NCBI GenBank assembly: GCA_020633315.1
Contig: JACKDV010000006.1
Span: 62,001 to 126,000 of the forward strand
Source: Myxococcales bacterium
GTDB taxonomy: Bacteria; Myxococcota_A; Polyangia; Nannocystales; Nannocystaceae
DNA: 64,000 nt
Direction of reading: 5' to 3'
The position numbers were made by a program, and so were the translations under genes. Below are positions 7,275 through 16,500 of this stretch, in pieces; the stretch's first letter is position 1, and each line of letters begins with the position of its first letter. The notes under the pieces are model-generated. The model was not told the DNA's origin, did not search any database, and saw only the letters and a program-made list of their open reading frames with translations.

Positions 7275-8915
7275 ATGAGTGCCCGGCTGATCCTGGTCAG
7301 CGGAGAAGGTCCCCCCGAGTACCCCCTCTCCGCCTTCAACACGGTCGGTCGTCATCCCGACAACACGGTGCAGGTCCTCGATCGCATCGTGTCCAAGGAG
7401 CACTGCCGCATCACGCGGGCGCCCAACGGCGGCTACGTGCTGCGGGACATCGGCAGCCTCAACGGCAGCTACGTCAACGGCGAGCGGGTCAGCGAGAAGG
7501 TGCTGACCTCCGGCGACCAGATCACCCTGGGCAACACCATCCTGCGCTTCGAGGACGACGAGGAGGGTCAGTACGCCCAGCAGAGCCGGCTGCGCAACGT
7601 GACCATGGCCGAGGGCTCGCTGGTGCAGAGCCAGGTCCGCAGCCGCCTCGACGCCTCGGCCCGCTTCCTGCCCGCCGCCGAGATCGACGACGTCGAGGCC
7701 CTGCGCAACGACTACGAGAAGCTCCGCATCGCCCACGAGCTGTCGCAGAAGCTCTCGATCGAGGCCGACCTCGACAGCCTCCTGCAGCAGATCGTCGACG
7801 AGACCTTCGCCATCATCCGGGCCGACCGCGCCGTCATCCTGCTCTACGATCCCGACACCAACACCCTCACCCCCCGCCACCTGCGGACCAAGCGGGAGGA
7901 CGAGTCGATCAAGCTCAGCAGCTCGATCCTCGACGAGGTCAAGAACAACAAGAAGGCGGTGCTCAGCTCCGACGCCATGCTCGACGAGCGCTTCAAGGCG
8001 GCCAAGAGCATCATCATGCAGGGCATCCGCTCCACCATGTGCGTGCCCCTGCTCTACGCCGACCGCCTGGTGGGCGCCATGCACATGGACTCGATGCTCA
8101 CCACCGGGGCCTTCACCGAGAAGGACCTGCAGCTCTTCCAGGGCATCGCCACCCAGGCCGCCATCGCCATCGAGAACCACCGCCTGGCCAAGAAGATCGA
8201 GCGCGAGGCCGCCACGCGGGCCGAGTTCCAGCGCCTGCTCTCGCCCAACCTCGTCGACCAGATCGTCTCCGGCGCCCTGCAGCTCGACCAGGCCGGCACC
8301 AAGCGCATCGTGACCATGCTCTTCGCCGACATCCGGGGCTTCACCTCGATGAGCGAACGCACCGCCCCCGAGGAGATGGTCAAGACCCTCAACGAGTACT
8401 TCGAGATGATGGTCGACGTGCTGTTCCGGCACGGCGGCACCCTCGACAAGTACGTGGGCGACGAGGTCATCGGCCTGTTCGGCGCCCCCGTCTCGATCCC
8501 CGACGCCCCGCTGCGGGCGGTCCGCTGCGGCCTCGAGATGCAGCGCGCGCTCGAGGAGTTCAACCGCATGCGCCACGCCAACGGCCAGGAGCCGATCCAC
8601 GTGGGCATCGGCATCAACACCGGCCCCGTGATCGCGGGCGCCATCGGCTCCTCGCGCACCCTCCAGTACACCGTCATCGGCGACCCGGTGAACATCGCCT
8701 CGCGCCTGTGCAGCGTGGCCCGGGCCGGCGAGGTGATCATCAGCGAGTACACCATGCAGGCGGTGAGCGACGACGTGGTCGTGGAGCCCCGCGAGGCGGT
8801 GAAGGTCAAGGGCAAGAGCCAGGCCCTCGAGATCTACGCCGCCATCGGCCTCGACGAGGGCGCCGCGAGCACCCGCAGCACCCAGGCCGTGCCCACCGGC
8901 ATGCCGCTCGAGTAG
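7275..8915 (+). CDS. FHA-GAF-class III adenylate/guanylate cyclase
   Basis: A 546-residue cytoplasmic signalling protein. Residues 22-95 are an FHA phosphothreonine-binding domain (GRHPDNTV, DRIVSKEHCRI, DIGSLNGSYVNG). Residues about 160-305 are a GAF domain (LSQKLSIEADLDSLLQQIVD ... MCVPLLYADRLVGAMHMDS). Residues about 340-530 are a class III nucleotidyl cyclase catalytic domain. Metal-binding Asp352 (FADIRGFT) and Asp396 (GDEV), base-selecting Lys392 and Asp470 (Lys/Asp pair, favouring ATP), and transition-state Asn473 and Arg477 (VNIASRL) are all present, so it should be active and make cAMP. FHA and GAF inputs imply control by Ser/Thr kinases and by a small ligand or oligomer state. It has its own promoter and stands alone. 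Confidence 0.93.
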   Translation: MSARLILVSGEGPPEYPLSAFNTVGRHPDNTVQVLDRIVSKEHCRITRAPNGGYVLRDIGSLNGSYVNGERVSEKVLTSGDQITLGNTILRFEDDEEGQYAQQSRLRNVTMAEGSLVQSQVRSRLDASARFLPAAEIDDVEALRNDYEKLRIAHELSQKLSIEADLDSLLQQIVDETFAIIRADRAVILLYDPDTNTLTPRHLRTKREDESIKLSSSILDEVKNNKKAVLSSDAMLDERFKAAKSIIMQGIRSTMCVPLLYADRLVGAMHMDSMLTTGAFTEKDLQLFQGIATQAAIAIENHRLAKKIEREAATRAEFQRLLSPNLVDQIVSGALQLDQAGTKRIVTMLFADIRGFTSMSERTAPEEMVKTLNEYFEMMVDVLFRHGGTLDKYVGDEVIGLFGAPVSIPDAPLRAVRCGLEMQRALEEFNRMRHANGQEPIHVGIGINTGPVIAGAIGSSRTLQYTVIGDPVNIASRLCSVARAGEVIISEYTMQAVSDDVVVEPREAVKVKGKSQALEIYAAIGLDEGAASTRSTQAVPTGMPLE

Positions 8916-9030
8916 CGGAGCTCGAGTAGCGGAGCCCTCGCGACCGCGACGACGGGCTCGTCGCAAGTCCCGGCATGCCGTTGGACCAGCGAGCCTCGTT
9001 GCACCGCGACGACGGGGCTCGTCGCGGCTC
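8907..9030 (+). repeat. Imperfect direct repeats with two strong hairpins downstream of the cyclase gene
   Basis: The stop region carries CTCGAGTAGCGGAG twice in tandem. About 60 bp apart follow two near-identical hairpins: GCGACGA-CGGGC-TCGTCGC (8946-8964) and CGCGACGA-CGGGGC-TCGTCGCG (9005-9026). The segment between them also repeats the GGCATGCCG found at the end of the coding region. Either hairpin could terminate the cyclase transcript; the repetition suggests a local duplication of the gene end. Confidence 0.6.
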
Positions 9031-9146
9031 CACGCCACGAGCCCCGCTTGTGCCCCGTCGCGGATCGACCTCAGCGCGCCGGGACGCCGCGGGGACCGGC
9101 GAGCGACGCATCGCGGCCGTCCCCCGCACGCGGCATACTGCCCCCG

Positions 9147-10127
9147 ATGAGCTTCGCCGCCCTCCGCGATCGCCTGCCCGTGCTGCCCTCCGACGGCGAC
9201 GCGCTCGAGCCCTGGCCGCGGGTGGGTCGGGGCGGCGTGTCCTTCTCCGACGACCTCACCCTCGCGGGCGGCGAGCGCCTGGGGGTGCGGGTGCGGATCA
9301 CCGATCGCGCCGACGGGGGCTACGAGATCGACCTGCGGGACTGCGACGTCGATCCCTCGGGACGCTTCGGCCTGCTCCCGCCGCGAGCCCTGGTCGCCAG
9401 CGTGCTCGCGCTCGGCCACGCCCTGGGTCGCCCGGTGCACGCCGGCTGGGCCGCGGCGATCGAGCTGCTCACCCTCCCCGACACCTTCATCGGGAGCGAC
9501 GAGCCCGACGACCTCGCCGCAGTCGCGCTGGGCATGGGGCGGATCTACGACGCCGTGCTCGGAGCCCTCGCCAACGCCTGGCCCGGGCGCGTGGGCGCGG
9601 GCTCGTGCAGCGTGGGCACGATCGTGGAGCTGCGCGACGGCGACCGACTCGTGCTCACCGAGGTGCTGCCCGGCGGCGAGGGAGGTCACCCCGATCGCCC
9701 CGGCGCCAGCGCGTGGGCGGGGCCGATCCTGCCCTCGAGCTGGCCCGACGCGCCCACCATCGACGGCCTGCTCGTCGAGGGCGAGCGGCGGGCGGGCTCC
9801 GGCGGCGTGGGCAAGCACGGGGGCGGAGACGGCATCACCCGTCGCTACTCCTTCACCCGAAGGATGCTCGCCTGCCTCGCCTTCGACCGCGTTCGCAACC
9901 CGCCACACGGCCTCGATCGCGCCGGCCCCCCGCGCGGCACCGAGGTGCTGCTCCAGCGCTCCGAAGACGAGCGCCCGCGCGCGGTCGAGCCATGGAGCAT
10001 CGTCGAGCTGCCCGCGGGTGCTCGCCTCACCGTGCACACCTGCGGCGGCGCCGGCTGGGGCTTCCCGGGCTACGGCGAGATCGAGTGGGACCCCAGCGAG
10101 TGGTTCGGCTCGAAGAAGGACTCGTAG
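9147..10127 (+). CDS. Hydantoinase B/oxoprolinase (HyuB)-like protein, short form
   Basis: A 326-residue protein starting MSFAALRDRLPVLPSDGD. Family signatures are GKHGGGDGITRRYSF at about residue 225-240 (HyuB carries a G-x-RGGDG-x-x-R motif) and TCGGAGWGFPGYGEIEWDP near the C-terminus (compare the TPGGGGYGDP motif). The N-terminal half contains VGAGSCSVGTIVEL. Full HyuB subunits have about 500-580 residues, so this is strongly shortened at the N-terminus, and no HyuA partner gene lies nearby. The ATP-dependent amide hydrolase activity of the family normally needs HyuA, so catalysis cannot be assumed. Its last 58 nt overlap a convergent short ORF on the other strand. Confidence 0.7.
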   Translation: MSFAALRDRLPVLPSDGDALEPWPRVGRGGVSFSDDLTLAGGERLGVRVRITDRADGGYEIDLRDCDVDPSGRFGLLPPRALVASVLALGHALGRPVHAGWAAAIELLTLPDTFIGSDEPDDLAAVALGMGRIYDAVLGALANAWPGRVGAGSCSVGTIVELRDGDRLVLTEVLPGGEGGHPDRPGASAWAGPILPSSWPDAPTIDGLLVEGERRAGSGGVGKHGGGDGITRRYSFTRRMLACLAFDRVRNPPHGLDRAGPPRGTEVLLQRSEDERPRAVEPWSIVELPAGARLTVHTCGGAGWGFPGYGEIEWDPSEWFGSKKDS

Positions 10128-10462
10128 TGAGCGAGGGGATTCGCAGCGCGCTCCGCTATGCCACCCATCGCCTCCGTGAGCACCGGGTCCAGCTCCGGGT
10201 GGAACACCTGCTCTCGCAGCGCCTCGTCGCTCAGCCGCTGGCGCGCCGCGACGAGGTCGGGCGGGCGATGCTGGTCCAGCCAGGCCAGCGCCTCGGGCGT
10301 CGCCTTCTTCAGGAAGGCGAGCGTGGAGGCCACGCAGGTCGCCGCGTCCACCCACTGCGCTCCCGCGTAGATCTCGAGCAGCGCGTGGTAGCAATCGTAG
10401 CGAGCAGGGTCGGCGTCGATGAGCGCCCACTGCTCCCGCACCGCCCCGTCGACGTCCTCCAC
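10070..10462 (-). CDS. Truncated duplicate of the giant TPR protein C-terminal region (possible pseudogene)
   Basis: 130 residues from a GTG start. Residues about 3-105 match the giant TPR protein just upstream, motif for motif: YDCYHALLEIY against YESYHALFSIY, CVASTLAFLKKATPE against CVASVLNFLKKATPE, ARQRLSDEALREQVFHPE against ARQRLSEDTLRRHVFHPD. By eye about half the residues agree. Homology stops at about 10150 and the frame then reads antisense through the end of the HyuB-like gene (HYESFFEPNHSLGSHSISP), so the natural C-terminal domain is missing. It looks like a leftover copy of the giant gene or of a lost paralogue. A TATCGT sequence at 10470-10475 could be a -10 element. Whether it is expressed is unknown. 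Confidence 0.6.
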   Translation of the reverse strand: MEDVDGAVREQWALIDADPARYDCYHALLEIYAGAQWVDAATCVASTLAFLKKATPEALAWLDQHRPPDLVAARQRLSDEALREQVFHPELDPVLTEAMGGIAERAANPLAHYESFFEPNHSLGSHSISP

Positions 10463-10482
10463 CCTCGGCCACGATAGCAGAA

Positions 10483-10509
10483 GGGGCCGACGCCGTCGGC
10501 GTCGACCCC
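10483..10509 (-). terminator. Terminator of the giant TPR gene
   Basis: A 12-bp stem with one mismatch (GGGGCCGACGCC / GGCGTCGACCCC) and a GTC loop lies about 33 nt after the stop codon. A perfect 16-bp palindrome, GGTCGCCGCGGCGACC, sits between them at 10520-10535. Confidence 0.6.
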
Positions 10510-10541
10510 CTCGCTCGCTGGTCGCCGCGGCGACCCCTACC

Positions 10542-13500
10542 TCAGGTGGCGTGCATGCCGATGGCTCGGCGCGCGGTGAAGTAGTCCTCGCTGATGCTGT
10601 AGAGCACCAGCTCCTTGATCTTGTCGCGGGGCGACATCGTGGCGCCCACGCCCAGGGGCGCCTGCTCCTGCGAGATCATCTGGCCGGCGATCCGCAGGTC
10701 GCTGCACAGCAGCAGGCCCACGCGGTAGGCGGTGAGCTCGGAGGCGGCCGCCCAGCGCTTGACGTCGGTGGAGCCCCCGGCCTCGATGAACTTCTGCAGC
10801 AGGCTCCGCAGCTGGTCGCGTGCGGCCGGCTGCATGCGCCCGAAGATCTCGCGCGAGATCTGGTCGAGCGCCGCCACGTCGCCCTGCACCGGCAGACCCA
10901 CCCCGTGCAGGCAGGCCATGAAGACCTGCTTGAGGGCCTGGGTGGAGCGATCCAGCGCCACGAAGCAGAAGTGCGGCAGGTAGAGGTCCATCATGTAGCG
11001 CCCCAGCGCGAACGCCAGGTGCGGCTCGGCCTTGCCCCGCAGCAGGTTCTGGAACACCACCAGCGTCGGGTGCAGCTGGTTGTCCCGCTTGATGTTCATC
11101 AGGGTCAGGTCACCCATGTCGCTCGGGCGCAGGAACACGTCCGGCTGGGCCACGTTGAGCACGTCCTTGACGTACTTGGTCATCCGCGAGAACAGCGAGG
11201 GATCGACCGCCACGTCGATGCGCTCGTTGGCGTTGAGGCTGCCCGGCAGCTCGACCGCCCGCCATGCCGCCACCGCGGGCGCGATGAGGCCCAGGATGCC
11301 GGTGAGGTACAGGTCCTGGTCGGGGTGGAACACGTGCCGCCGCAGGGTGTCCTCGCTCAGGCGCTGGCGCGCCATCTGGAAGTCCGTCTTGCGGTACTGC
11401 TCGAAGTAGGCCTCCTCCTCGGGCGTCGCCTTCTTGAGGAAGTTGAGCACCGACGCCACGCAGAACGCCTTGTCCACCTGCCGCGCGTTGTTGTAGATGC
11501 TGAACAGCGCGTGGTAGCTCTCGTAGCGGAAGGGCTCGTTCGCGATGAGGATCTGGTGCTCGCGCACCGCCGCATCGACGTACTCGTTGGGCTCGTCCAC
11601 CAGTAGGCGCTCGTACAGCTCCGCCATCTTGATGTGGCGATCCACGTTGCCCGGATCGAGCTTGGCCGCCACGTCGAAGGCCGCCACCGCCGACTTGAAG
11701 TCGCGCAGACGCGTCCGGTAGATCTCGGCGAGGTTGTTCCACAGCGTGATCTTGAGCGGATCGTTGCCGTCCGGTGGCAGCCGCTTGAGCATCTTGCGGT
11801 ACGAGCGCTCGAGCTTCTTCCAGTCCTTGTTCTTGGTGACCAGGGTGTCGATGGCCTGGAAGGCCTTGAGCATCCCGGGGTCGTCGTCGAGCACCATGTT
11901 GAAGCGATCGATCGACTCGTCGAGCGCCTGCAGCTCGTCGCGCAGCAGCACCGCCGCCGTGTAGTGGTAGCGGCTGCGGCGCTTGCCGTCCGACTCGATC
12001 TCCACGATGCGGTCGATGGTGTGGATCGCCTCCTCCCAGCGCTTGGTGCTGGTGTAGAGGTCGAGCAGGGTGTGCAGCAGCGGGTAGTCGTCGGGGCGGA
12101 TCTCCAGCGCCTGCTGGTAGGCGTCCGCCGCCTTGTCCCGGTTGCTGAGCTTGTCGGCGTACAGCTCGCCGATGTCCTTGTACAAGGCGAACTTCGAGTC
12201 GCCCTCGTGGGTGATGTCGACCAGCGCGCGCTTGGCCTGGATCACGCCCTCCCAGTCGCCCGCCTGGGCCTGGAGGTTGATGATCGCAACCAGGGTGGGC
12301 TCGTGGTGCGGATCGACCTCGAGCGCCTTCTCGAAGTAGTTCAGCGCCTTGCGGGGCTCGTTCTGCTGGTTCTTGATCGTGCCCAGCCGGTAGTAGACCC
12401 GCACCGTGTCCTCGTCGGACTGCGTGTCGCGGTGCTGCACCAGGATGGTCTGGTAGAGCTTGAACGCCCGCTCCCAGTCCTGGCGCTCGAACAGCAGGTC
12501 GGCCATGCCCGACAGGACCTCGTGGTTGGTCGAGTCGATGTCGTAGGCGCGCTTGTACTGCTTGAGGGCCTTGTCGGCGTTGCCCAGCGTGCGGGCCACC
12601 TTGGCGCCGCGCAGGTACAGGTCCCGCTGCCCGTCCGGCTCGAGCTCGAGCTGGTCGACCTTGCGGGTGAGCATGTCGAAGATCGGATCCGCCGAGCCGA
12701 AGTCCTGGCGATCGTAGAAGATCTGCGCCAGCACCTTGCCCACCCGAGCGTGCTCGGGGTCGTAGCTCAGGGTCTTCAGGAACAGCTCGACGGCCTTGTT
12801 CTCGTCGTCGATCTCCTCGTAGTTGATGAACGCCGCCTCGGCCGCGAGGTTGGTCTTCTCGATGTGGTTGCCGGCGTACTCGGAGGCCTGCTCGAGCACC
12901 CGGGAGGCTTTGAGCCAGTCGGAGCGCTCCTTGTAGATCTCGGCGAGCAGCACCATCGCGGGCACGTGGCCCGGGTTGATGTCGAGCGCCTTGGTCAGGC
13001 GGAGCTCGGCGTCCTCGGGGCTGTCGAGCTTCTGGTGCAGGATCCGACCGGTGCGCGTCAGCAGGTCGGTCCGCTGGTTCATGTCGCCCGTCATGTCGGC
13101 GAGCCGAGACAGGGTCTCGATCGCCGAGGGCCAGTCCTCGATGCGCTCCTGCAGCTTGCTGAGCGTGTCGGCCGCGTAGTAGTTGTACGGATCGAGCTCC
13201 AGGATCTCCTGGTAGGTCTCGATCGCACGGTCGACGTCCTCGATCCGCTTCTCGTAGACCTCGCCCATCGCGGACAAGAGCGGCACCTGCACCTGCGGAT
13301 CCGGGATCGCGCTGATGTGCGAGCGGTAGGTCTCCACCAGCTCGGTCCACTTCTCCAGGCTGCCGTACAGCTCCTCGAGCTGGCGGTAGGTCTGGTCGCG
13401 GCCCGGGTCGAGCATCACGATCTTCTCGAGCACCTCGGTGGCGCGCTCGCGATCGTCGGCCATGGTCACCAGGGCCTGGGCCATCTTCTCGTAGATGCCG

Positions 13501-16500
13501 ATCTGCATCTCGACGTCGGCGGTGGCATCGAGCTGGGCCTCGAGGGTCTCGAGGTAGTCGTCCACCTGGTTGCCGCCGAGGTACAGCCGCTCCAGCGCCG
13601 TGAGGGCGTCGAAGTCGGTGGGCTCCTGGGCCAGGATGTCCTTGTAGGTCTCGATCGCCGCCGCGTTGTCCCCGAGGTTGGCCTCCTGCACGTAGCCCAC
13701 GCGCTTCTTGAGCACGATGGACTCGTCGGGCTCCTCGCAGATCGCCGCGCGCCGCGACAGCACCTGCACCTGGTCGAGCCACGCCCCCTGCACGTCGTGC
13801 AGGCGGATCAGCGCGTCGAGGGCGATCACCGAGTCGGGATCGATCTCGAGCACCCGGCGATAGGACTCCACCGCCCCGTCGACGTCACCCAGCCGCTCCT
13901 CCTGCACGCGGGCCAGGTCGAGCAGCGTCTGCGCCTGGTCCATCGGCTCCTGCTCGAGGGGCACGATGCGAGCCAGGGTCTCGGCCAGCTCGGGCCAGCT
14001 CTCGGCACGCTGGTGGAAGCTCGCCAGCTCCCGCAGCGCCGAGACGCTCTCGGGGTTGAGCTCCAGCGCCTTCTCCAGCGACTGGATCCCGTAGTCGGGC
14101 CGCTGCAGGTGCTCGCCGTACCAGCGACCGATCTTCACCCACAGCTCGCAGCGCTCGAGCGGATCGTCGATGGTCTGGACCAGGCCGTTGTACTCGTTGA
14201 GCAGCTCGGTCCACTTGCCCGCCTCGGTCGCGATGCGCTCGAGCTCGCGCGCGGTCACGTCGTTGGCGTAGTCCACGTTGAACGCGGCCTGGAGGGTGGC
14301 GAAGGCCATGTCCTGGTCGTCGAGGCTCTGCTCGCTGACCCGCGCGGCCGCCTGCAGCCGCTCCACCTTCTCCTCCCGATCCTCGAGGGTCTCCGCCCAG
14401 TTGATGAGCAGCTCGACCAGCGAGGGCCAGTCCTCGGTCTCGCGGTAGATCGCCTCCAGGGCCTCGTACGCGGCCCGGTGGGTCACGTCGTTCTCGAGGA
14501 TCTCCTGGTAGGCCCCGGCGGCCTGCATCTTGTCCTCGAGCCGCTCCTCCCAGATCGACGCGATCTGCATGAGCACGTCGATCTTCGAGTCGGGATCCTG
14601 GAGCACCCCCACCTTGCGCTCGAGCACCGAGATCGCGTCGTTCCAGCGGGCCTCCTGCGAGTAGAGGTCCTCGAGGGCGGCCAGGGCCTCCATGTCGCCG
14701 GGCGACAGCTCGAGCACCTGGTGCCACGCCTCGATCGCCCGGTCGGGTGCCATCAGGTACTCGCCCTGGATGCGGCCGACCTTCGCGAACAGCTCGCGGC
14801 GCTCGTCGGGACCGATCGACTCCCCGCCGACCGCGATGAGCCGCTCGAGGATCTCGATGAGCTCCACCCACGCCTGGTTGGTCTCGTAGATCCGGTGCAG
14901 GGCCTGCAGGGTCTCCAGGTTGGAGTCGTCGAGGTCCAGCGCGTTGAGCCACGCGGCCAGGGCGTCGCGATCGCGATCGAGGCGCTCGCCGTAGACGCGA
15001 CCCAGGGTCTGGTACGACCCGATGCGCCCATTGGGATCGTCGATCACGTACACCTGCCGCTCGAGGATCTCGACCAGCTCGTCCCAGCGCTCGGCCTTCT
15101 CGTGCAGCATGGCCAGCTCGCCCAGCGCCAGCGGGTCCTCGCCGCGCAGGTCGAGCACTCGGTTCCACAGGTCGATCCCGTCGCTCTCCCGATCGAGGGT
15201 CTCCGACGCGATCTTGGCCATGCGCTGGTAGCAGCCCGCCATGTCGTCGTCGGTGTTCGCCACGTCCACCATCTTCTGGTAGGTGTCGAACAGCTCCTGC
15301 CAGCGGTACTGGCCCAGGTACAGGGCCTCCAGGCGCTCGAGCGCGCCGGTGTGCCGCGGGTCGTTGTCCAGCGCGCGGTTGTAGGCCGCGATCGCCTGGT
15401 CGGGGTTGCCCAGGTGCTGCTCGTAGACCTGGGCCAGCCGCACCTCGAGGGCCACCAGCTCCTCGCCGTCCATCGTGATGCGGATGCGTCGCTGGAGGAT
15501 CTCGGCGAGATCCTGCGCCATGCCGTGGGCGCTGTAGATGCGGTCGAGCGCGGCCAGGGCCGCGGCGTGCTCGGCATCGATCTCCAGCACGTTGCGGTAG
15601 GCCTCGATGGCCCGCGCCGCGTCGCCCATCTTCTCGTCGAGCACCCGGGCCGAGCGCAGCAGCACCGCCTGCCGGACCTCGGGCGCCGGGTTGTCCTCGA
15701 GGATCTGGTCACCCACGTCGACGATGTGGCTCCACATCTGGGTGACCTCCGCCAGGCGCGTCAGCTCGTCGGAGACCTGCTCGTTGAGCGGATCGTCCAT
15801 GTACGCGCGCAGCCACCAGATGTACGCGTCCTCCACCTCGCCCAGGCGGCGCTCGCAGATCTCGGCCACGTTCTGGATGATGGCGAGGCGCTCCACCGTG
15901 TCCTCGGTGGCGCCCAGCTTCACCTCGCTGAGCTTGACCAGCGAGTCCCAGCGCTCCGCGGAGTAGTAGATGGGCTCGAGGATCTCGGCGATCTCGCTCT
16001 GGTGCTCGCCCTCGGCGAAGATGAGCTCGAGCGCGTCGAGGGTGTGGCTCTGCGAGGGGTCGATGTTGAGGATCTCGCGGTAGGCCTCGATGGCCGGCGC
16101 GGGCTGCCCCATGCTGATCTGGTAGATCTGCCCCATGCGGAAGTACAGGGCGATGATGTCCTGCTCGTCCGAGGTGATCGTGATCTGACGGCGCAGGTTC
16201 GCCACCAGCTCGGGCCAGCGCTCGAGGTGGGTGAAGATCCGGTCGAGGGCGCCGATCGACTCGCCGTTCTCGGGGTCCGAGTCGAGGATCTTGAGGTAGT
16301 AGGCGATCGCCTGGTCCACGTTGCCCAGGCGCTGCTCGTAGATCGCGGCCAGGCGCAGCAGCATCTGCACCTTGGTCAGCGGGTCGAGCACCTTGTCGGC
16401 CTGGTCGGCCAGCAGCGCGGCGAACTTGTCCCAGTCCGCGGTGGTCTCGGCCAGGCGGTGGAGCTCCTCCACCGTCTGCTCCGACTGCGGGTCGGTCTCG

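Noticed and set aside
6924..10472. A long minus-strand frame spanning the small membrane gene, the cyclase and the HyuB-like gene.
   Set aside because: It crosses three well-supported plus-strand features and shows no motif.
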